Assembly: GCA_039024295.1 (NCBI GenBank)
Contig: JBCDIQ010000325.1
Coordinates: 1-6,830 of the forward strand
Direction of reading: 5' to 3'
Length of the DNA stretch: 6,830 bases
DNA from: JBCDIQ01 sp039024295
GTDB lineage: Bacteria; Bacteroidota; Bacteroidia; J057
Made by a program: the position numbers and the translations under genes. The notes beneath the pieces were generated by a model, which was given only the letters and a program-made list of their open reading frames with translations, did not search any database and was not told the DNA's origin. Below are positions 1 through 6,282 of the stretch, piece by piece; the stretch's first letter is position 1, and each line of letters starts with the position of its first letter.

Positions 1-3000
1 ATCTCCATAACCATACTGAATTCAGCCTCCTGGATGGGGCTGCTAAAATTGTTGACCTAACTGAAAAGGCAGCAAACTGCAATATGTCACATGTAGCCAT
101 TACGGATCACGGTAACATGTATGGGGTGCCTAAATTTGTATTGGCGGCAAAGAAAAAAGGGATTAAACCCATTGTAGGCTGTGAATTTTACATCATTGAT
201 GGAGATGCTACTCAGCAGGACAAAACCAAAAAGCGCTACCACCAGATCATGTGGGCCAAGGATGCCGAGGGGTATCACAATCTGGTGAAGTTGTGTTCTT
301 ATGGCTACACGGACGGCTATTACTATAAACCGAGAATTGATAAAAATATCCTGCGTCAGCACAATAAAGGCGTGCTGGCCTCCACATGTTGTTTGGCCTC
401 GGAAGTAAACCAAACCCTCATTCAAAAGGGGGAAGACGAAGCGGAGAAGGTGCTGAAGGAGTACATGGACTTGTTTGGTAAGGAAAACTACTACGTAGAA
501 ATCCAACGCCATACCCTTGGCGACATGGAAACCTGCAATGAGTGGCTCATTCGCATGTCCAAAAAACATGGCCTTAGGGTCATTGCCACCAATGATGTCC
601 ATTACGTCAATGAGGAAGACTCTGAGGCACACGACCTTCTGCTTGCATTGCAGACGCAGTCAGATTACAACGACACCAATCGATTCCGCTTTACCGATGA
701 TAAAGGCCGACTCAACCCCCGGTTTTATTTCAAAACGGGGGAAGAGATGCTGGAACTGTTTCAGGACATACCAGAATCACTGGATAACACCCTGGAACTG
801 GCGGACCGCTGTAATTTTGAGATGAATCTCACAGGGGACATGATCCTGCCACAGTACAAGGTTCCTCCTCAGTTCAAGGACATGGACGATTACCTCCGCC
901 ATATGGTGTATGAGCGATTACCGCGGCGGTACCAGGAAGTCACGACAGAGATTCGGGAGCGTGTGGAGCGGGAATTGGCCATTATCAAAAAGATGGGATA
1001 TGCCGGGTACTTCCTGATCGTGCAGTCCTTTACCACAGAAGCGCGAAACAGAGGCGTGTATGTGGGGCCAGGTCGGGGTTCGGCAGCAGGGTCTGTGGTT
1101 GCCTTCATCCTGGGGATCATCGACATTGATCCGCTTACCTATGATTTGCTGTTCGAACGATTTCTGAATCCTGAACGGGTTTCCCCTCCAGATATTGACA
1201 TCGACTTCGACGATGAAGGCCGCCAGCAGGTAATTGACTATGTGGTGGAAGAATATGGGCGAAAATCTGTATCGCAGGTAATCACCTACGGAACCATGGG
1301 GGCCAAAACAGCCCTTCGGGATGTAGGTCGAACCCTGGGAATTCCTCTCTCCGAGGTAAACCGAATCGCCAAGATGGTTCCGGACAAGCCGGGCATGACT
1401 TTTAAAAAGGCTCTAGATCCCGAAAAAAACCCGGACAACTCTCATGAGTTAGCAGAACTGTTCAAAAGCCCCGATCCGCTCATCAATAAAATGATGCGCT
1501 TTGCCAAGACCCTGGAAGGAACAGCGCGTCATACAGGGGTTCATGCGTGTGCGGTGATCATTGCGCCAGGTGATGTGACCAATTTTGCGCCGGTGGCGCT
1601 CGGCAGAGACAAGGTAGTCACCACCCAATATGACGGCCCTATGGCCGAAATGTGTGGCCTCCTAAAGATGGACTTCCTCGGATTGAGGACCCTTTCTATC
1701 TTGAAAACCGCCATTCGCCTAACCAAGGAAAACCACGGAGTCGAAATAAACCCGGATGAAATTTCGCTCGAAGACGAGAAGACATACGAGTTGTACCAGC
1801 GGGGAGATACCGTGGCTACCTTCCAGTTTGAGTCTGACGGGATGCGCAAATACCTGCGCCAGCTTAAGCCGACCAATATTGAGGACTTGATCGCAATGAA
1901 CGCCCTGTATCGACCAGGGCCGATGGACAACATCCCTTCCTTCGTCAACCGGAAGCATGGCAGAGAAAAGATCAACTACCCTCATGCCATGCTCGAGCCC
2001 ATCTTGAAAAACACCTATGGCATCATGGTGTACCAGGAGCAGATCATGCAAGTGGCCCGAACCATGGGGCAATACACCATGGGAGGTGCCGACCTTCTTC
2101 GCCGGGCGATGGGCAAGAAGAAGCATGACATCATGGCGAAGGAGAAGGTTAACTTCATTAAAGGAGCTGGAGATCAAGAGGTCGAAAAGAAAGTAGCGGA
2201 TGAGGTGTGGGCTTTGATGGAGAAATTTGCCAGCTATGGCTTCAACAAAAGTCATAGTGCTGCCTATTCCGTCCTAGCCTTCAAGACGGCCTACATGAAG
2301 GCCCACTACCCTTCGGAGTACATGGCGGCCGTATTGACGCACAACGCCAGCGACATAAAGAAAATCACTTTTTTCATTGAGGAATGCCGTCGGATGGGAA
2401 TTGAAGTACTGCCTCCGGACGTCAACGAAAGTAAGGCGTTGTTTTCGGTGAATAAAAATGGGCAAATCCGATTTGGGCTGGAAGCCATAAAGGGTGTAGG
2501 TCATGGTGTGGTAGAAACGCTCGTGGAAGAGCGCGAACAAGAAGGAGAGTTTGAATCTATCTATGACCTCACCTCCCGTATGCCGCCAAGGTCTATCAAC
2601 CGGAAAACGTTGGAATCATTGATTTACGCCGGCGCGCTCGACTGCTTTACAGACGTCAAGCGATACCAGTATTTCCTGCCTGCTGTTGCTGGGAAGGATG
2701 ACATGAATGTGCTAGAAAGAGCCATCTCCTATGGCAGCAAGGTTCAGCAAGAAAAGAATAGCATGCAAACCAGCTTGTTTGGTGCTATGGGCAGCGGCAA
2801 TGGGTATGGAGATGAGCCCACCATTCCCATTGGCAACATGAAGGATGGGAAGGTGGTAGAAGCCTGGACCCGGCTGCAGGAATTGAACTATGAAAAGGAA
2901 GTGATTGGGTTTTACCTTTCAGGTCATCCACTGGAGCGGTACAAATGGCAAATTGAGGCATTTACCAATACCACCATCAGCGACCTGGAAGACAAGCGAA

Positions 3001-3506
3001 ACCAGGAGGTAAAAATTGCGGGGATTGTCACCAGTGTGACGGAGCGAATGACCCGGAAAGGCAAAAAGTTCCTTTCGTTCACCATAGAAGATTTCAGTGA
3101 TTCCATTGACTTGGTGCTGTTCAATGACCTGTTTGTGGAATTCAGAACCCTGATTCAGCCGGATGAAATGGTGTTCATCACCGGGAATTACCAGCCACGA
3201 TGGAATGACCCTACAGAATTTGAGATGCGGGTCCGCCAGATTCAGCTCATGGATGAAGAATTATTTGAAAAGATGGTCAAATACGTGGCGGTAGAGATTC
3301 AGGCTGCCACCTTCCACCAGGATCAACTCAACCAACTTACGAAGCTTATTCACCAGTATCCAGGAGAAAAGCACCTGAAATTCAAGCTTCTGGACCCTAA
3401 GGTTCGTGGTAGTGTAGAAGTTCTGTCAGGAAGTACACGTGTAAGGCCCTGCGCCCCATTCATTGATGGACTTAGGGAGTTGGGGTACCGGTTCCGTTTG
3501 AACTAG
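1..3506 (+). CDS. dnaE: DNA polymerase III alpha subunit (DnaE), 5'-truncated by window edge
   Basis: This is the catalytic subunit of the replicative DNA polymerase. The first complete codon is at base 3 and the frame is open to the window edge, reading LHNHTEFSLLDGAAK, so the ATG at 84 is internal. 1167 residues are visible (E. coli DnaE has 1160). Residue numbers here count from that Leu. The PHP domain is about 1-275, with candidate metal ligands H2, H4, D35-H36, E61, H80, C130 and D198/H200. GPGRGSAAGS begins near 355. The catalytic aspartates are D397 and D399 in PDIDIDF and D557 in KMDFLGLRTL, matching E. coli D401, D403 and D555. GFNKSHSAAYS lies in the fingers/palm region, a helix-hairpin-helix (IKGVG) is near 825-850, QTSLF at 922-926 fits the internal beta-clamp binding motif, and an OB fold spans about 1003-1085. 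A short C-terminal domain follows. Some Bacteroidota DnaE proteins are believed to carry an N-terminal exonuclease; whether this one does lies outside the window. The stop codon TAG is at 3504-3506 and overlaps the convergent acetyltransferase gene. Confidence 0.97.
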   Translation, partial: LHNHTEFSLLDGAAKIVDLTEKAANCNMSHVAITDHGNMYGVPKFVLAAKKKGIKPIVGCEFYIIDGDATQQDKTKKRYHQIMWAKDAEGYHNLVKLCSYGYTDGYYYKPRIDKNILRQHNKGVLASTCCLASEVNQTLIQKGEDEAEKVLKEYMDLFGKENYYVEIQRHTLGDMETCNEWLIRMSKKHGLRVIATNDVHYVNEEDSEAHDLLLALQTQSDYNDTNRFRFTDDKGRLNPRFYFKTGEEMLELFQDIPESLDNTLELADRCNFEMNLTGDMILPQYKVPPQFKDMDDYLRHMVYERLPRRYQEVTTEIRERVERELAIIKKMGYAGYFLIVQSFTTEARNRGVYVGPGRGSAAGSVVAFILGIIDIDPLTYDLLFERFLNPERVSPPDIDIDFDDEGRQQVIDYVVEEYGRKSVSQVITYGTMGAKTALRDVGRTLGIPLSEVNRIAKMVPDKPGMTFKKALDPEKNPDNSHELAELFKSPDPLINKMMRFAKTLEGTARHTGVHACAVIIAPGDVTNFAPVALGRDKVVTTQYDGPMAEMCGLLKMDFLGLRTLSILKTAIRLTKENHGVEINPDEISLEDEKTYELYQRGDTVATFQFESDGMRKYLRQLKPTNIEDLIAMNALYRPGPMDNIPSFVNRKHGREKINYPHAMLEPILKNTYGIMVYQEQIMQVARTMGQYTMGGADLLRRAMGKKKHDIMAKEKVNFIKGAGDQEVEKKVADEVWALMEKFASYGFNKSHSAAYSVLAFKTAYMKAHYPSEYMAAVLTHNASDIKKITFFIEECRRMGIEVLPPDVNESKALFSVNKNGQIRFGLEAIKGVGHGVVETLVEEREQEGEFESIYDLTSRMPPRSINRKTLESLIYAGALDCFTDVKRYQYFLPAVAGKDDMNVLERAISYGSKVQQEKNSMQTSLFGAMGSGNGYGDEPTIPIGNMKDGKVVEAWTRLQELNYEKEVIGFYLSGHPLERYKWQIEAFTNTTISDLEDKRNQEVKIAGIVTSVTERMTRKGKKFLSFTIEDFSDSIDLVLFNDLFVEFRTLIQPDEMVFITGNYQPRWNDPTEFEMRVRQIQLMDEELFEKMVKYVAVEIQAATFHQDQLNQLTKLIHQYPGEKHLKFKLLDPKVRGSVEVLSGSTRVRPCAPFIDGLRELGYRFRLN

Positions 3507-4368
3507 TGCTTCCAGCACTGGGCACCCTGATCATTTCTACCTGCCTAACGGTCGGAACAAATCCAAAGGACCTCAGGGCAAAGTCCGTTGGGGCATGGCT
3601 CGCATCTACATTTACCATATCGAGTCGCAGGCTACTGGATCGCGCGCCCATGTATTTGGTCATGGCTCGCCCAAACCCTTTTCTGCGATGATCTGGGTGA
3701 ACCGCCATTTGTAACACATAACCGTAATCTGGATCAAAGGCTGCACACCCAATGAGATTTTCTCTTTCAAGGGCTGCAATCCAGCGACAGTTTTTCTCCA
3801 ACCTCCTAGCAGAGGCATAGCTATTCTGCCAGGACGGGTTCCAACTGGCCAGCGGGTTGAGTTGCGCTTGAGTGGGAGCATCTATCTGTACAAATTTATA
3901 CGGAAGAGAATACGCAGCAGACCGTGCAGGACTTTTGTAACATTGAAGCGAACGGGTCTCTTCAAATCCGAGTGACCTGTAAAAGGCATACGCAAGCTGG
4001 TTGGCAGCAATACACTCCAATAAAAGTGTTGTATCCGGGTACGCCTCAAAAAGCGCATGGTACAATTTTCGGGCAAGCCCATTCCGACGGTGGTCAGGAA
4101 TAATTCCCATGCCTGCATTGTAAAAGGTAGAGGCTCCTTGCCACTCCCCTACCCCAGTCAGCAATAAACCCACTAAACGTCCTTTTGCAGATTTAGCCCC
4201 AAAAGATCGAGACAAATCGACCCCATCTCGTTGGATTTTCCACCTTAAAATCGACTGAGATAAATTGATTGGCCCAATGAGGTAGTCTGAAAATGCCTGA
4301 TTAAAGCAAATTCTGATTTCATCCAGCGTACACTGGTTTAGCCTTACGATATGGTACACATCGGCCAT
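3472..4368 (-). CDS. Two-domain GNAT family N-acetyltransferase
   Basis: A 298-residue protein with two GNAT folds in tandem. GNAT enzymes transfer an acyl group from acyl-CoA to an amine; the substrate cannot be read from the sequence. Domain 1 is about residues 5-145, with motif A at 87-108 (MGIIPDHRRNGLA, pyrophosphate loop RRNGLA at 94-99) followed by the usual AYAFYRSLGFEE element at 126-137. Domain 2 is about 155-282, with motif A MAVHPDHRRKGFG (loop R228-G233) and FALRSFGF near 263-270. Both loops keep the R-x-x-G-x-G/A signature, so both may bind CoA. No signal peptide is visible and a cytoplasmic location is expected. ATG at 4368 was chosen because it lies 15 nt after the stop of the lipoprotein gene, suggesting one operon; no Shine-Dalgarno is present. 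The last 18 or so residues (from RVPSAG) are low complexity, rich in Ser, Thr, Gly and Pro, and partly antisense to the end of dnaE, which suggests a 3' extension by loss of an earlier stop. Confidence 0.88.
   Translation of the reverse strand: MADVYHIVRLNQCTLDEIRICFNQAFSDYLIGPINLSQSILRWKIQRDGVDLSRSFGAKSAKGRLVGLLLTGVGEWQGASTFYNAGMGIIPDHRRNGLARKLYHALFEAYPDTTLLLECIAANQLAYAFYRSLGFEETRSLQCYKSPARSAAYSLPYKFVQIDAPTQAQLNPLASWNPSWQNSYASARRLEKNCRWIAALERENLIGCAAFDPDYGYVLQMAVHPDHRRKGFGRAMTKYMGARSSSLRLDMVNVDASHAPTDFALRSFGFVPTVRQVEMIRVPSAGSTSSNGTGTPTP
3503..3521. terminator. Stem-loop straddling the dnaE stop codon (candidate 3' end structure)
   Basis: AGTGCT (3505-3510) and AGCACT (3514-3519) form a perfect 6 bp inverted repeat around a TCC loop. 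The stem extends outward by a U-G pair (3504/3520) and a C-G pair (3503/3521). The TAG stop of dnaE lies inside the left arm. No T-run follows on the plus strand, so this is not a canonical intrinsic terminator. It could still mark or protect the 3' end of the dnaE transcript. The same bases are coding on the minus strand, encoding the Ser/Gly-rich tail of the acetyltransferase, so the symmetry could also be coincidental. Confidence 0.3.
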
Positions 4369-4383
4369 AAGAGGACAGGAATA

Positions 4384-4938
4384 TTACTTAACAGCGGCCA
4401 GGCTTAAATTGGGAAATGGCTGCATGGGATCGTGGTAGCTTTGGTACAGGTAGTAGCCTTCAGCATAAACCGTTACCAACACCTCGGGTTTACGATCCTT
4501 TACCGGAATTACCAAGGTAAAATTCCCATCAGCATCCGTTATGGCTTCTGCTGACCCAATTTTCACTTTCGCATTGGCCAGCAAACTGGTCTCTCCAAAG
4601 ATTTTCCCGCTTATCCGGATTGGCCCCGCAACGACAGTTAATGCAACTGGCTCGCCTGATAGGGTGAGGTTTTTTTGTGACAACTGCCAGCCACTTGACT
4701 CTAAAGCAACTTCACATGTTTTTCCCCGATGAACAGCAGGAACTCCTTTAAAGAGTGCCTTGCCAGATTGAGCAGGAGCAGCGACGGTTCGATTCCCCAC
4801 CATTAGGTTCACTGTTCCGCTTCCGGTAAATGGGTTACCCGCTTCGTCCCTAAGCAATACTTCCTGATCAAAGGGGCCGGATGGGCCACAGGCAACCATC
4901 AGTCCCAATAAGCTCGCGAGGATAACCGTCCGTTTCAT
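4384..4938 (-). CDS. Small lipoprotein with carboxypeptidase-regulatory-like beta domain
   Basis: A 184-residue predicted lipoprotein of unknown function. The N-terminus MKRTVILASLLGLMVAC is a type II signal peptide: two basic residues, a hydrophobic core and a lipobox-like MVAC with the lipidated Cys at 17 (Met at -3 is tolerated but not ideal). The mature part looks all-beta. Residues about 24-102 form one sandwich-like unit. Residues about 107-182 resemble the carboxypeptidase regulatory-like/Ig-type fold common in Bacteroidota envelope proteins, with ISGKIFG, NAKVKIG and the typical turn ITDADGNFTLVIP at 133-145. It is probably anchored in an envelope membrane facing the periplasm or outside; no catalytic motif is visible. 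A -7 promoter match lies 4 nt upstream of the ATG, and the acetyltransferase gene follows after 15 nt, so the two are probably co-transcribed. A functional link between them is not evident. The fold assignment rests on pattern recognition only. Confidence 0.82.
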   Translation of the reverse strand: MKRTVILASLLGLMVACGPSGPFDQEVLLRDEAGNPFTGSGTVNLMVGNRTVAAPAQSGKALFKGVPAVHRGKTCEVALESSGWQLSQKNLTLSGEPVALTVVAGPIRISGKIFGETSLLANAKVKIGSAEAITDADGNFTLVIPVKDRKPEVLVTVYAEGYYLYQSYHDPMQPFPNLSLAAVK

Positions 4939-4942
4939 AGCT

Positions 4943-4973
4943 CAAAAATACGGGACTTGGGGGAAAAAGGAAA
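4943..4973 (-). promoter_or_regulatory. Bacteroidota-type promoter for the lipoprotein/acetyltransferase operon
   Basis: On the minus strand TATTTTTG (4950 to 4943) matches the Bacteroidota -7 consensus TAnnTTTG exactly. TTTC (4973 to 4970), a 3/4 match to the -33 TTTG, lies 19 nt upstream, within the known 17-23 nt spacing. The -7 box ends only 4 nt before the ATG at 4938, so transcription would start at or next to the start codon, giving a leaderless or nearly leaderless mRNA. The alternative is that this gene is read through from yefM and the match is chance in A+T-rich DNA. Confidence 0.4.
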
Positions 4974-4986
4974 TGGGGTACTGATT

Positions 4987-5232
4987 TCAAAAATCAAATG
5001 GCACAGTTTCTCCGTTATTCGCTTGATCTATCGATTTAAATAAATGTTTTGCGTTAGCCTCAGAGGACAATAAATAAGCAGTTTCCTTCAATGTGGAAAC
5101 TGACTGGATCGGAACGAGTACAACCTGTCTTCCATTCTCCATCCTAACGCATATCTCTATTCCCTTTTCATCCACTAAATTTATATAGTAGTCTATTCGA
5201 GATTTAAATTGGTCAAATGGGACAGTTTTCAT
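4987..5232 (-). CDS. yefM: YefM-type antitoxin (Phd/YefM family), no partner toxin adjacent
   Basis: An 81-residue protein, close to the usual length of the family (E. coli YefM is 83). Residues 1-48 correspond to the N-terminal DNA-binding and dimerisation domain, including GIEICVRMENGRQVVLVPIQ (24-43), equivalent to the ITRQNGEAVVLMSLEEY region. Residues 47-69, TLKETAYLLSSEANAKHLF and KSID, match the toxin-binding segment typical of YefM ([22 protein letters not shown]). In the known system YefM neutralises the ribosome-dependent RNase YoeB and represses its own promoter. YoeB normally follows yefM directly, but here only 48 bp separate its stop (TGA) from a lipoprotein gene that looks nothing like YoeB, and nothing upstream fits either. 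The gene is about 36% G+C by hand count, against roughly 48-58% in sampled neighbouring lines, which suggests acquisition. Its first and last codons carry a near-identical direct repeat (TVPFD at residues 3-7 and 76-80). ATG at 5232 is the only reasonable start; no Shine-Dalgarno is present. Confidence 0.85.
   Translation of the reverse strand: MKTVPFDQFKSRIDYYINLVDEKGIEICVRMENGRQVVLVPIQSVSTLKETAYLLSSEANAKHLFKSIDQANNGETVPFDF
4994..5009. repeat. Direct repeat copy 1, 3' end of yefM
   Basis: TCAAATGGCACAGTTT on the plus strand matches the copy at 5213-5228 at 15 of 16 positions. The two copies lie at the two ends of the yefM reading frame, 219 bp (73 codons) apart and in the same frame, so both encode TVPFD on the minus strand. 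Confidence 0.6.
5213..5228. repeat. Direct repeat copy 2, 5' end of yefM
   Basis: TCAAATGGGACAGTTT on the plus strand differs from the copy at 4994-5009 only at the ninth base (G versus C). It covers codons 2-7 of yefM. Origin and function are unknown. Confidence 0.6.
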
Positions 5233-5278
5233 TACACTATATTTTTACTTTGGGAAAGACTATTGCAAGAAGCCAAAT

Positions 5279-5311
5279 TAAATTTACCCTTTTATCACCA
5301 AAATCTGCAAA
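5279..5311 (-). promoter_or_regulatory. Weak candidate promoter for yefM
   Basis: On the minus strand TAAATTTA (5286 to 5279) matches the -7 element TAnnTTTG at all but the last base. TTTG (5311 to 5308) lies 21 nt upstream, within the 17-23 nt range. Transcription would start near 5272, leaving a leader of about 40 nt before the ATG. The -7 box overlaps the stop codon of the upstream CPBP gene and the small inverted repeat AAATT-A-AATTT (5275-5285), where an autorepressor might bind. The A+T richness makes chance matches likely. Confidence 0.25.
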
Positions 5312-6282
5312 AAAGCCATTAACTCCATCAGCAGGGCAATCCCCATATGGATGAACACTCCTCCAAGGATATTTTTGCTCCGAAGGGCAATGACTCCCAG
5401 AATGTATCCTCCAAAAATGGAACTGATAGATTCTCCCAGGGGTTTGGCAAAGTGCCGGGCACAGTACACGCTCGCCATTGGGAGCACCGTTCCTTTGCCT
5501 AACACGCCTGCAAGTCCGATGACCAAGAAGCCCCGAAAGATCAATTCTGTCCAGACGAAATCTGCTCCATAGAGAAATTCAAATGTTCCAATTGCAGCCC
5601 ACTGGGGCAGGAGTTCCATTCCTTCGATTCGGTGTAGTTTGATGCGAGGGTAATAGCTGCTGAAGTCCTGGTTAAAAGAGGCCCCCACCACTAGTGGTAC
5701 CATGAGCAGCATCATCCAGGCATAGGGTTGCCATTCAAACCCTTTGACAGTCAATCCATAGAAATTCGGGATTTTATGTTTATCCTCATACCATTTCCAG
5801 AACAGGTAAAGCGGCACAAATACACACAGATAACTGACCAGGTTTACGGCACAACGGCGAAGAAAATACCGATCCGCTGCGTTTAGGGGAAGTTCGTATA
5901 AATAATCGTGGTAATAGAAGACCACATCAATGCTCAACACGAACATGCCGAAACTGGTTTTTAGCCAGAATTCTTTTGACCTCAGCAGGTGGAACTCCTC
6001 GTGGAAATAGATATGGCAGGCCAGCCCGAAATAATAGGGAATGCCATAAAACAGGAGGTAGTGAAAGACGAAGTATTCATTGCCACGGTGTTCGCGCCTG
6101 AGGTAACGCTCAATGGTCTTCCCCTTCATTTCCGGGATAAATTCATGAAGCCCGTAGTTGAGGGCCAGAATAAACGCCAGGAAAATCCCCATCGTGAGGT
6201 AGTAGCCCCACTTAAAATCTGCTTTGAGGTGATCCCGCAGGTAACCGATGATTTTCTTCACAGAAATGAGATTTCGCGCCAA
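5284..6282 (-). CDS. CPBP (Abi/Rce1-like) family integral membrane protein with altered catalytic motifs
   Basis: A membrane protein of up to 332 residues. Hydrophobic segments lie at about 27-45, 69-92, 106-124, 145-163, 186-203, 233-260, 264-276, 285-301 and 306-330. The C-terminal third carries the three CPBP motifs in order: TELIFRG at 245-251 (family EExxxR), YCARH at 273-277 (family FxxxH) and HMGIA at 312-316 (family HxxxN/D). CPBP proteins are intramembrane glutamyl proteases related to Rce1, linked to CaaX processing, bacteriocin maturation or immunity. Here the first Glu of motif 1 is Thr245 and the Asn of motif 3 is Ala316, so activity is uncertain, although E246, R250, H277 and H312 remain. 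An extra HEEFH (94-98) fits HExxH. The start is doubtful: there is no in-frame ATG before Met31. TTG at 6282 is the longest choice after the upstream stop, and GTG at 6261 (residue 8) is a good alternative. No close functional partner is visible; yefM follows after 51 bp. Confidence 0.8.
   Translation of the reverse strand: MARNLISVKKIIGYLRDHLKADFKWGYYLTMGIFLAFILALNYGLHEFIPEMKGKTIERYLRREHRGNEYFVFHYLLFYGIPYYFGLACHIYFHEEFHLLRSKEFWLKTSFGMFVLSIDVVFYYHDYLYELPLNAADRYFLRRCAVNLVSYLCVFVPLYLFWKWYEDKHKIPNFYGLTVKGFEWQPYAWMMLLMVPLVVGASFNQDFSSYYPRIKLHRIEGMELLPQWAAIGTFEFLYGADFVWTELIFRGFLVIGLAGVLGKGTVLPMASVYCARHFAKPLGESISSIFGGYILGVIALRSKNILGGVFIHMGIALLMELMAFLQILVIKG

Noticed and set aside
84..86. ATG at 84 as the start of dnaE
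   Set aside because: The frame continues upstream to the window edge with conserved PHP residues (HNHTEFSLLDG), so this Met is internal.
87..632. Minus-strand 181-codon open frame inside dnaE
   Set aside because: Fully antisense to strongly conserved dnaE PHP codons; the translation has no recognisable family or plausible domain pattern.
1541..2255. Two overlapping minus-strand open frames (144 and 178 codons) inside dnaE
   Set aside because: Antisense shadows of the polymerase core, with composition that follows the dnaE codons.
3434..3443. Perfect 10 bp palindrome TACACGTGTA near the end of dnaE
   Set aside because: Within conserved coding sequence, single copy and with no supporting context; likely chance.
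3882..4118. Minus-strand 78-codon frame within the acetyltransferase gene
   Set aside because: Lies in another frame of a gene with clear GNAT motifs on both sides.
4982..4996. TGATTT-CAA-AAATCA inverted repeat at the yefM stop as a terminator
   Set aside because: The stem is only 6 bp and A+T rich, has no G+C core and no following T-run; too weak to call.
4939..5283. A defence or toxin-antitoxin system made of yefM plus its neighbours
   Set aside because: The lipoprotein does not resemble a toxin, and the CPBP protein is upstream with its own reading frame and gap; there is no evidence that they act together.
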